This document shows positions 54,441 to 64,000 of a stretch of DNA of 64,000 nucleotides, piece after piece. The position numbers and the translations under genes were made by a program. Location: contig JALGPY010000008.1 in NCBI GenBank assembly GCA_023055425.1, forward strand, positions 19,875,359-19,939,358. The letters are read 5' to 3'. Under the pieces are notes generated by a model. That model ran no database searches. It worked only from the letters and a program-made list of their open reading frames with translations, and had not been told where the DNA came from. Source of the DNA: Linanthus parryae. Taxonomy: Eukaryota > Streptophyta > Magnoliopsida > Ericales > Polemoniaceae. Every line of letters begins with the position of its first letter. Within the stretch, counting starts at the first letter, position 1.

Positions 54441-55910
54441 TCAGGGGGAGTTTGATCTTTGATGATAAAAGCCAAAAGGATCAGAACTGTTATAAGTCTG
54501 AAAATTTCAAAGCTTTGAGATACTGCTTGCTTGTGCTAACTTTTTATTACTCTTAACAGTTTCTGTGATTGCAGGCATGAAGACTTGATTGAATGGTGAT
54601 TTAATTATTCATTATAGAATTTAACAAATATCATTGATATTATTTTTATGATTGCATTAGTTTTGAAGATTACATGATTCATTTTAGAAATTATTCATAT
54701 GAACCCGCAATCAGAGCTCCAAAGCTTTGAGATTGCTTTTATGCTTAGAACTGCTTAACTGATTTATGTATGCAGGTTGAGTTTGATGGATTCAAGATGG
54801 GATTGGGAGTTATTCTAACTCATTAATAAGTTATCTATCTTGTCTTACAATTATATATATATATATTAACTCATTAATAAGATATCTATCTTGTCTTACA
54901 GTTATTTATATATATATAAGTATATATTTGTAACTATTTATTTTGGATTTTATCTAAGGCAAAATCAGCTAGAGTTTATGCAGGAACTGGCTGTCTAACA
55001 TATCAGATTTTGTGTGGCTAATTTGGCTGGATTTCGTTTGATCTTTGTGGTTGAGATTGTGCAGAATAGTTGATCGTCCAAACTTCCATGAATAAACTCA
55101 AAAAGCTATTCAAACATAGCTGTTGAAAGAGGCATCTCAGGGGAGAGGAATTGTAGGAATTCAGTTCCTAAAATCTCTCAAGTTGTTGCAGGTTGTTGAT
55201 AAAAGCTGGAGTTTGAATTTCAAACTAAGACACACTGGCAGAGAGGCTGATCAATAGAGATTGGAGAGGTTTTCATATGTGGGAGATCTAATTACATAAT
55301 TCTTCAAATCAATCAGGCCAATTAACACTGCAAGAGGAGAATATCATTCATCAAATCTGAAGAACACTTCCAAGCTTAATCTTCTTATATCTTTTGTGTT
55401 CTTCAACTTGTATTGAATCTGTTATATTCATTCTTATTTCTAAACCTCACAAATATAGAAGTTTAGTTGGTCAAGTGAACAACAAAAAGGTTCTTATTGT
55501 TTCAACAGATTGTAGCTGGTAGTAGATAGGTTATGAACCACAAGCTGTATAAATATAAGGTAGCTCACTTATGCTTGATATCTGGGTCTAAATCTGGGTG
55601 ATTAATAAGAAGTATGTTGAAATCCTGGAGGGATCAGATCCCTCGGCAGAGACTAGGTCCAATTTGTGACTGAATTATGTATAAATCCTTGTGTTCTTGT
55701 GCTTTACTTTATTGCTTTTCATATCTGTTAGTTCTTAGTTCAAAACTAGTAACTCCAAAGCTTTGGAGGATTTCCAATCTCAAAGCTTTGAAGCTTCTGT
55801 TTTCTGCAGTTGCATTTCCAGCTTCTCAAATCTTTTCCAAAACTTTGAGATTTCAGCTGCACATTTTTCAAAAGACCTGTTTTGGACAAAAAGTTTCCAT
55901 ACTCTATTCA
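54441..55910 (+). mobile_element. Probable Copia (Sirevirus-like) polypurine tract and LTR
   Basis: TCAGGGGGAG at 54441-54450 resembles a Copia polypurine tract. It is followed by TTTGATCTTTGATGATAAAA, and the ~1.45 kb segment ends near CTATTCAACCCCCCTCCAGA, a phrase common at Sirevirus LTR ends. No second LTR is in the window. A 52-bp phrase (AACTCATTAATAAG...) is duplicated at 54820-54925, and the word AAAGCTTTGAG recurs several times. Confidence 0.4.
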
Positions 55911-56819
55911 ACCCCCCTCCAGAGTATTAGATCATGTTTATTTACTTGCATTACAAACTTTCATAAAGTAAATACTTTATTGGATAAACACTTTAAAAAC
56001 CTAAAGCTTTAACCTTAATTAGATACAAATGTTTATCATAACTGACATAGATAGAAATAATAATCGACTGCCTTCCCCCGCATCTTACCATTTTAATCTT
56101 ACATGTTTCATCCTCTCTAAATCTCAATTCTCTTCATGAATTATGGTCATTGTCACCCATCTTAAATCTGGGCTAGTAAAATATATATTTGTAACAAACA
56201 TAGATAAAAATTAAATGACAATATATAATATTTATAAACAAGCAGAAATATTTTTTTTAGAAAGTTCACAATGCTTTATATTGACAGTAATATTTATATC
56301 AACTTAAGTTGGGATGCCTGGTATAAGGCCCTTGTTAGTCAAATATTTGTGCAATATGTTATGGATCTTGACATCTTGGAAAATGTTAACTGGGCTGGTA
56401 CTTGGTTCAAATGCTTGAAAGCTCAACAAAGTAGGGTGACATCGAAAGACGCACTACATGGTGCTTTTTTATTCTTCATACATGTCTGCTCCACTCAATG
56501 TTATAGGGACACACTACCTTCTCATGGTCTTGCAATTTGATTAACATAAGATTTACATCTGTTATGCTTTTGACGAGACCATTATACATTGAAGAAATTA
56601 TACATGTACGTTCAAAAAAAAGAAAAATTGTACATGACAAACTCGAGCAGCTCCACACAAATTTCAACTTTGAGACGATTAATTCATCAACCGAAAAAAA
56701 AAAATGATAGCTAGCATCTTGGTAATGAACAAGTTGTACCAAGAACATTATTGTCTTTTTACTATTGTATGCAAAAGTGCCATGATGTGTCAAAAGTTAT
56801 GCATTTATTCTCTATATTT
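55911..56819. other. Intergenic DNA, no gene recognised
   Basis: A 90-codon frame at 56271-56540 has no known domain. The segment ends at the (AAAT)n tail of the LINE. Confidence 0.35.
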
Positions 56820-56934
56820 ATTTATTTATTTATTTTTAAAAACATGAAGATTACCATAGATTAAGAAAAATAGCACATACAAACTAGTCCAAACAAAGAA
56901 ACATCAACTACTAGTTCAAATCCCAGAAGAGCAA

Positions 56935-57370
56935 CTAAAAATTAACATTACAAGGATTGGAAAGGCTCCTAACCACAACTAAAACCAAAGCCACTGGCTT
57001 ACTCCATGATGAAGGGGATGATTGCATTAGAGGGCACCAAAGAGGGATCCAAAGGAGGCACTGCAGCACCTTCTGATGATGGGGGAGGAACACCACCTTC
57101 TGCTTGTGAAGAACCAAACTGTAGGACTTTGTTTGCTGGAACCTGGAAGGGAGCACCTAGAGGGGGTTCAGAAGCAAGAGGAGCCACATCTAGCACTTGC
57201 TGGACGCTGGAACTTGCTGCAAACTGGTCACAAGCTTTAACCCAAGAGGGGGCACCATCCACTGAAGCAATCTTGACCAATGCTGTGGTATCTGAGTGGA
57301 GGAGGAAATTAAAGTTACTTAGCAGATAAAATAATAAATTCCACCAAGTCCTGGGCAAGGTGAAGCAGCT
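56935..57370 (-). other. 3' terminal region of the LINE
   Basis: A frame of about 119 codons (57358-56999) rich in Ala/Pro/Ser (VLDVAPLASEPPLGAPFQVP) ends near the tail. Its function is unknown and it may be part of the ORF2 C-terminus or the UTR. No RNase H motif is seen. Confidence 0.4.
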
Positions 57371-57564
57371 GATCCCGATTGATGTTGATATTGCGAAAGA
57401 TCATCTGGTTTCTAGAATTTCAAAGAGTCCATATGATGGCAGGAATCCAACACCAATGGGGATTACATTTCCAACCCTTTTTTTTTTAGCCAACTCTTAA
57501 TCCATAATGTAATATCATGAGAGGGCGAGAAAGGGATAGAGATATGAGCCTTGAGCCAGACTCC

Positions 57565-58360
57565 TTAAGCCCTTGGACAAATGAGGAAGATATGAGTAGC
57601 AGTTTCAATAGAAACATTACAAAAAAGGCAAATAGGGTTAACATAAGTTACTCTAGCATGCAAATTATGTAAAGTAGGAAGGGAACTAGTAAGAATTCTC
57701 CAAATAAGACCTATAATATGATTAGGCAAACCAGATTTCCAAAGTAAGGACCAATTGAATTTGTTACTAATAGATTTGAAATGAAAAGGAGTAGAAGAAA
57801 GATTAGGAGATGAATTATTATAGTTAAGAAGATTGTAAGCAGAAGAGACAGAGAAGATGCCAGTAGAGGAGGCTTTCCAAAAGGGGATATCCTGCTCATC
57901 AAAAGAGCTACAATCATGTTCCATGATCTTATTAGCCAACCATTGAGGAAAGAGCTGAGAAACAGTATGCCTACACCATCTGCCACTTCCATCAATAGAA
58001 GAGTCAAGCAAATGATCAACAGATACAAAATATATGCCTGGAATCAGTGTTATGCAAAATTTCTTGTAAGGAATCAGCAGGGAAATCAGGGATCCATCCA
58101 GAGGATCTAATCATGATATGTTTCCCATTACCTATTTTCCAAGCCAATCCTTTAGAAAGACTGTCTTTTCCTTTACAGATGGTTCTCCAAGCAGTAGAAG
58201 ATGAGGTTCCAGGTCTAATGATGCTAAAATGAGTTCTTTTACAGTATTTAGTAGAGAAGTATTTAGAGAAAAGGGAAGTTTTAGAAGTTAACATTCTCCA
58301 ACTGTTTTTGGCAATGAGAGCATTATTAAAGGATGAAATGTCTTTAAAACTTAAGCCCCC
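57565..58360 (-). pseudogene. LINE ORF2 C-terminal part with zf-RVT domain
   Basis: 58294-58016 gives STAWRTICKGKDSLSKGLAW and IGNGKHIMIRSSGWIPDFPA. 58011-57565 gives QDIPFWKASSTGIFSVSSAY, NHIIGLIWRILTSSLPT and CLFCNVSIETATHIFLIC (zinc-binding zf-RVT). The two parts are in different frames. Confidence 0.8.
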
Positions 58361-58387
58361 TCTATTAGTCTTGTTGCAAAGAAATTT

Positions 58388-60425
58388 TCAAGGAAGCCAG
58401 TGAATACCTTTAGTAGAAGTGTTGCCAAACCACAAAAATTTTGCTAGCAAAGAGGAAATGACCTTGCAAGTTTTGTTAGGGAACACACTAATGGACATGG
58501 GGTAGACAAGAAGACTGTTAAGAACAACTTTAATGAGAACACATCTACCTACAAAATTCAGCATAAGTCCTTTCCAACCAGAACATTTCTGGTAAAATTT
58601 ACTAACAGTGTCTGCTAAGAGTTCTTTATTGTTTCCTTTATTATTGAGAAATATGCCAAGATATTTTCCTAAATGCAGTTTCTCAGTTACAAGAAGAACT
58701 TGACTTAGATTCTGTTTATCATGATGGGAACAATTATGACTGAACACAATTGAAGATTTATTTATGTTGATATTTAAACCTGATTGAGAAGCAAAAGTGG
58801 TGATTAAAGATTGAATATGCAATCCTACACTAGGGGTAATTTGGAAAAAGATAAGAGTATCATCTGAAAATTTCAAATGAGTAAGCTCATCCCTTCGAGA
58901 GTAAGGAATACCAGATATAAGTCCTATTTCATTAGCATGCTGCAAAGAGGCAAAGAAAACCTCAGCACAAAGAGAAAAGGAGACAATGGATCCCCTTGCC
59001 TTAATCCTCTATGAGGTTTAAAGGAGACAGAAGCTTTACCATTAATAAGTACCTGGTAAGAAACTGTGGAGACACATTGAAGGATGAGACGAATGAAATG
59101 TGAAGGAAAATGCATCTGATGAAGAAGGGCTTCTAAGAAGTCCCATCTAACCCTATCAAAGGCTTTGTAGACATCCAACTTTAGAGCTCCTAACTTTCTA
59201 TGGTTGGGAGAATTAGCTTTATGAATGGTATAAACAAGATCTTGGGCTATGAGTAAGTTATCTTGTATGAGTCTTCCTGGAACAAACCCATTTTGATTCC
59301 AGGAGACCAGGGAGGGAAGAACCATTTTGAGTCTATTAACCAGAACTTTAGCAATAATCTTATAGATTATATTGCATAAGCTAATAGGCCTATAGTCATT
59401 AGCTGAAATAGGATTATTAGTCTTAGGAAGAAGCACAATAACAGTTTTATTGAATTCTTTCAGCAGATGACCAGAATTGAGAAAGGAGAGAATGGCTGAA
59501 GTAATTTGATCAGAGATGAGGGGCCAAGCTTTCTGAAAGAAAATGGCCTGCATCCCATCAGGTCCAGGTGCCTTAAGAGGTGATAAAGAAAAGACTGTAG
59601 TTTTAACTTCAGAAGCAGTAAAAGGAGAGGAGAGGAGGGATTGCTGATCCGTAGTTAAAGTTTTCTTGATATTAAAAAGAAGGTCAAAGGAAAATAAATT
59701 GTTATTCCCTAAAAGGATTTCATGATATGAGGGTGAAGGTTCAGAGTAAATGTCTTTAAAGTGGTTAACAAAAACCATAGAGATTAGAAGAGGGTCAGTT
59801 AAAACAATACTCTGGGGGCTTTGAATAGCTCTGATAGAATTAGTTTGTCTTCTAATTTTGGTATAGGCATGGAAGAATTTGGTATTCTTATTACCATCTC
59901 TAAGCCAGGAACATCTATCTCTTTGAGCCCAGAATGTTTCTTCACTTTTTAATAAAGTAAGGAGCTCAGCCTTTTTCTGGAAAAAAACATTTTGAGATAG
60001 GGGAAGATCATTTTGAAGATTGCAAAGATCCTTCTTGACTTGTTTAATCCTGTTTTTAAGGCTGGGTTTATTGTTAGCCCAAGTTCTAAGGGCTTGAAGA
60101 CAAATGAAAAGCTTTTTAGCAACTCTATAACTAGGCGAACCAGGAATATGCATGTTCCAGACATAATAGATAAGATCAAAAGCAGCATCAAAGTTCAGCC
60201 ACCATGCTTCAAATTTGGTATAAGTATACCCAACATGCAATGATGGAGCAACAAGGTTGAGTAAAATAGGAGAGTGATCAGAAACAGACATGCCCAGGGT
60301 GGTGACAAAGAGATCAGGAAATAAATTTAGAAGGGTTAGATTACACCAGGCTCTATCTAATCTTTCAAAAGTGAGGGTGGAGGAGGTTCTGTTGTTGGAC
60401 CAAGTAAACGAAGGACCACAATTAC
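58388..60425 (-). pseudogene. LINE ORF2: endonuclease end and reverse transcriptase
   Basis: The segment opens with the endonuclease C-terminus (GPSFTWSNNR, LTFERLDRAW, SDHSPILLNL). The reverse transcriptase follows in the 60291-58924 frame: APGPDGMQAIFFQKAW, NDYRPISLCNIIYKIIAKVL, NQNGFVPGRLIQDNLL, LDVYKAFDRVRWDFL and GLRQGDPLSPFLFVL. A frameshift near 58950 puts the catalytic box into a second frame (58945-58388), where it reads LKFSDDTLIFF, Ser replacing the usual Ala of FADD. A TGA at 58390-58388 replaces an expected Trp codon. Not functional as it stands. Confidence 0.88.
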
Positions 60426-60960
60426 GAACCCTCGATCATATTCCACAAGTTGATAAAATAAAGGAAAGAGTTTGCTCCCCTGGGAGTAGAGGCTTCAGGA
60501 CCAATTTTATCATGTTGAAAAACAACTTGATTAAAGTCCGCAATAAGAACAAGAAGTTCATTGATGGGGACAACATTATTAAATTCATTCCAAAAAACAT
60601 ATCTTTTTTTCAAAATAGGGGGAGCCATACACTAAACCAAGGTACCAATGACCCCTGATGTTATCAGAGACTTTAAGAAGCAGCAAGTTAAGAGATGAGT
60701 AACTAACAGAACAATCCAAAGAAAGACTGCTCCATGCACACCAGATTCCACCTCTAGTATCATCAGGATCAACCCTAAAAGAGGAATCAAAGCCTAGCTT
60801 TCGAAATTTATTATTTAGAAAAGAAACTTATTTTTTTTGTTTCAGACAAGAAGATTAGAGAGGGCTTATGGTTTTTGGCCAGAGTGAAAACTTCAGAAAC
60901 TGTAGAGGCTTGGCCAATTCCTCTACAGTTCCAACTTAAGAGTTTCATGGCGATTTGGAT
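60422..60960 (-). pseudogene. LINE ORF2 endonuclease N-terminal part, fragmented
   Basis: 60628-60422 encodes LLVLIADFNQVVFQHDKIG, the GDFN-type endonuclease block with Ala in place of Gly, then RGANSFLYFINLWNMIE. Upstream pieces (60960-60650) show KLLSWNCRGIG-like sequence in broken frames, the usual start of an AP-type endonuclease. Confidence 0.7.
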
Positions 60961-60998
60961 GGTTGTTGTGGGACAACCATCCTAAAGCCCATCGAGTT

Positions 60999-62979
60999 TT
61001 AAAAAAAATTGTTTGGAGAACTATAATCTGACAGCAAAATTTCATCTCTAGGTCGTTTTTTAAACTTAAAATTAAGAAAAAGCGGAGAGAAGGGATTAAA
61101 AACAAAAAACAAGTGATTACCTTTCTGCATGGCTTTGTTAGTTTTCGTTCTTGGCTTCTTACCCTTGTTCATACTGAAAATAGAACTCATCTGTGAAGAA
61201 CTAGCATCTCTCTTCTTGATTGGCTTCTTCACTTTGTCTTCCTTGACCCTTTTTGAGATAACAACCTTATTCTTCACTTTGACTGAGGAACCTTCACCTC
61301 TTTTGATCTTGACACCCACCACATCTTTGGATTTTTTGGCTCTTTCTCTTTGTTTTCTCGGCGCCATCTTATCTTTCTCAGCAATGGCCTTGTCTAAATC
61401 TGCAATTTCTTTCTTCCTCTGAGAGGGATCAATCTCATTCTCCGTGGTGACTGATGGGGTAAAGTCAGGGGCTTTCATCACGAAGCCAGTGTTTCGTAAC
61501 ATCTTATAGGTGGTTGGGAGGGTACACATGGTGTTGGGATTGGAAAAGCACTGATGGTGAGTGGTTGAAGCAAATGAAGCAAAGGAGAGTGGTAGAGTGG
61601 TGGGCAAAACTTCTGCCACTGCAGTTTCTTTTCCTTTAGTAGTAATGATCAGAGGCAGTTGAACCAACTCCCGGGGAAGGGAATCGTCAAAGAGTCGCTT
61701 TGCAGTTACTCAGGTGTGTTGGGAACCCGAAACTTCTGCATGCATTGAAAGGGGAGTTGAATTAAGAGGGAGAGAAACCACTTCGGTTGCTGTGCTCTCA
61801 TTAAACAGGTGCAGATGGTTCGAAAAGGGGGATGGATGAATAGCAGAAGGAATGTGATCCGGCCATTGGAATTGATGAGTGGTATTAAATACGATGCATG
61901 GAGGGTTGGTGGAGGTGTTGCCTATAAATTCCGGATATGGTAGGATTGGAGGGGTTTGATTGAGTTCTTCACATTGGGTTTGAGAGCATGGGGTGAAAAA
62001 GGGTTCATCAGGGGATGAAGACCTACTATCAACAGAAAAGATGAGGTTGTGAGGTAGTTCTTGAGTTTGTTCTTGGGAGAGAGGAGGAATGGTGAAATCA
62101 TAGAAAGGAATAACACTGGTATCAAATTTCATAGTGCGGTAAGGGCCATTCTTTGAGTGAGCTTTGAGAAGGTTAGTGAAGAGTGGTCGATTAGGATTCA
62201 CATAGAAGGGCAAACTTGAGAGGAAGTGGGATTGAAGATACCTCATTTCCAGTCTCTCCAAGTCTTCAACCAAGTTAGATTTGCACTCTTTGTTTGAATG
62301 TTCGACCATTCCACATCTATAACAGACTTTAAACACCATTTCATAACTGAAATAGACCCATTTGAGGGGTTCATTTGCCAATTTCACATAAGTCCCAGGA
62401 ACCAAAGCATTATCCAATTTGATCCTCACTTTGATTCTCAATCCATACCAGTTTCTAACTCTTTCACACGACCAATCAATCACTAACAAATTTCCAACAA
62501 GAACACCCAAATCATTTGCATGATCAAAATGAAAACTTTCAAGGGGACAGTTAGGAACTTGAAACCATAAGTCTGCATGTGAGAAATCAACCTCCATGAG
62601 AGCTTGATTAGGCTTTCTTTCTTTGAAAACTAGACTTAATCTGTGAAAAGTGACCACTGATTCATTCAGAAAATAATCTTTGTCTTCCTGATTTTGAAAA
62701 TGAAACAAATATCTAACATCTTTCTTTGAAAGCTATTTCCTCTCAACCAAAACATTTCCAAACGTTTTCCAATTCTTTGTGATTTCATTTTGCATGATTG
62801 CAGGAAAGAGGGTTTTAGACCCAATGAACTTGGCTATCAGGGTGTTTCGTTGTGAGCTCTCAGAAAGCATAAGCTTTAACAGGGTCTAGAGCAAGAAATA
62901 ATTCCCTTTCATCTAGCCTCTCCTCTCTGGAATCATTAGAAGAAAAGCTGTTAAAATCCATACAATATGGATTAGACAT
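60999..62979 (-). pseudogene. LINE ORF1 (DUF4283 plus CCHC zinc knuckle)
   Basis: The likely start is ATG at 62979-62977 (MSNPYCMDFNSFSS). A frameshift near 62870, a TAG near 62735 and a TGA at 61712-61710 interrupt it. The main frame (62708-61710) has the DUF4283-type region (FHFQNQEDKDYF, DLWFQVPNCP) and a zinc knuckle CYRCGMVEHSNKEC. After the TGA the same frame continues (61667-60999) into a Lys-rich basic part (KKEIADLDKAIAEKDKMAPR, VVISKRVKEDKVKKP). ORF1 proteins bind the element RNA. Confidence 0.85.
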
Positions 62980-62990
62980 GGAAGACAAAG

Positions 62991-64000
62991 AGAATGGCTA
63001 CATAGAAGAACAAGGGGAGATGCTGTTGAGAAACTGAAAGAACTGGAAGAGGTAGAGTCTCTATATACTGATGAAATTAAACCTGCAAAACAAATGGATC
63101 AAGCAAAAGATACTGTAAAACCCGACTAAATCTGCTAAAGAAGTCTGCACTTCGCACGAAACAAGGCATGCAAATGATGAAGCCTAAACTAGAAAGAGAG
63201 AGATGATGGATGATTGGGGAGAAAAATAGGCGTTGACAAAATTAGGGTAATGGGTTATGATTGTGAATTTGATGGGCTCAAGGAGCTGCTGAAGATGCTC
63301 ATGGGGGAGCAAAAGAGGCTCATTAGAGAGCAATTGTATGACACAAATTTTTGTTTTGCAAAACCAACATTATTTTGTTTTCTTTGTGTATACATTTTTT
63401 GAACTGTTGTGTTTTAATTTTGATATGCTTAGTTGTCAGGTCAATTTATGACTACCAACCACATTCATTGATTGTTGCTATGTATTATTTTACTATGACT
63501 TGCTATATTTAATATAAAATAACTTTCTGAACAATCAACAACTTTCATTATGTGCAACCTACCCTTAATTCATTAATGGTCCAACAACCAACCACCCACA
63601 TACTTCTTTTATTTATACCCCCATATTCTCATACTCATTATCATGAGCAATTTTCAGTTCGTTTCCACTATTACTTCCTCCTCGAAATATCTGAAACTTT
63701 GTATCACCACCATGTAAGATACTTCTTCAACTTCTCTTCGCACCAATTTCACCGTAGCACTGTGTATAAAAACACTGTACTATAACTATTGGAGGATAAC
63801 ACACAAATAATCGAATAGGAATTTATGGGGCTTTCCATTTCTTAAGGGATCTTAGTGTGTTACTTTGCACGGGTCAAAGAACAACCACCATTTATTTTTG
63901 AGAAAACGAGCCACCAATGGGCTACACTTGTTTCAAAATTTAAGTAACTGAGGGTTGAAAAATATAATAAAAAATCTACAAGAGCTAAGAAAGAACATAC
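62991..64000. other. LINE 5' flank and intergenic DNA to the window end
   Basis: Part of 62991-63200 may be the LINE leader. The rest is AT-rich; the small frame at 63214-63402 has no known domain. No gene found. Confidence 0.4.

Larger units (their letters stand above)
56820..62990 (-). mobile_element. L1-type LINE, nearly full length but mutated
   Basis: On the minus strand the order is ORF1 (gag-like with zinc knuckle), endonuclease, reverse transcriptase, zf-RVT, then a 3' region ending in an (AAAT)n tail (56820-56838). This is the layout of plant L1 elements without RNase H. Several stops and frameshifts break both ORFs. The 5' boundary is near 63.0-63.2 kb and no target-site duplication was identified. 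Confidence 0.85.

Noticed and set aside
57006..57329. Plus-strand 107-codon frame opposite the LINE 3' region
   Set aside because: Antisense shadow of the Pro/Ala-rich minus-strand sequence, with no independent support.

Overview
The window is nuclear DNA of a flowering plant, almost certainly a eudicot: genes have short exons with GT-AG introns, there are plant-specific families (HVA22, steroleosin-type 11-beta-HSD-like SDR, XTH, ATL-type RING), and most of the sequence is plant transposons. A plastid rpoB fragment sits in an intron. The species cannot be named from the sequence alone. Three genes look intact: an HVA22-like gene (7142-9661) and two paralogous short-chain dehydrogenases (14285-22008 and 42286-46944), all on the + strand. 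The two SDR genes have exons of identical length apart from the last (183/193/86/132/165/291 or 294 nt), so they are a dispersed tandem duplication now 20 kb apart.

Layout: 1-7.1 kb holds MITE and terminal-inverted-repeat (TIR) elements and no gene. 7.1-9.7 kb is the HVA22 gene, with ACGT/G-box elements and a TATA box upstream. 9.7-14.3 kb is repeats. 14.3-22.0 kb is SDR1, whose 5.8 kb first intron holds a gag-only Copia element with both LTRs, a 1.47 kb TA-flanked TIR element and a Copia 3' end. 22.7-29.8 kb is a 7.07 kb PIF/Harbinger-like transposon. 31.1-32.9 kb has an XTH pseudogene and a frameshifted RING-H2 gene. 33.6-42.0 kb is decayed TIR, SINE, Copia and LINE sequence. 42.3-46.9 kb is SDR2, with a Tourist-like MITE, the plastid fragment and a Stowaway-like MITE in its introns. 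49.2-51.4 kb is a long-TIR element with a pogo/Emigrant-type element nested in it. 54.4-55.9 kb looks like a Copia LTR. 56.8-63.0 kb is a damaged L1-type LINE on the minus strand.

The best candidate for something undescribed is the Harbinger-like element. Besides a DDE transposase with all three acidic residues and a Myb/SANT accessory gene, it carries a second Myb/SANT gene and an uninterrupted 393-codon gene resembling the domain annotated as 'putative plant transposon protein' (Athila ORF1-like). Three arrays of a CCGG-N2-CCGG motif (core ACCGGTACCGGT or GGGACCGG) lie near the left end, near the right end and at one internal point. In each, the motif recurs about every 21 bp, two turns of the DNA helix, and each array lies upstream of the TATA box of one accessory gene. 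They may be binding platforms for the element's own Myb/SANT proteins, linking transposition and gene expression; that function is inference. Each Myb/SANT gene has one premature stop, while the transposase and the 393-codon gene are open.
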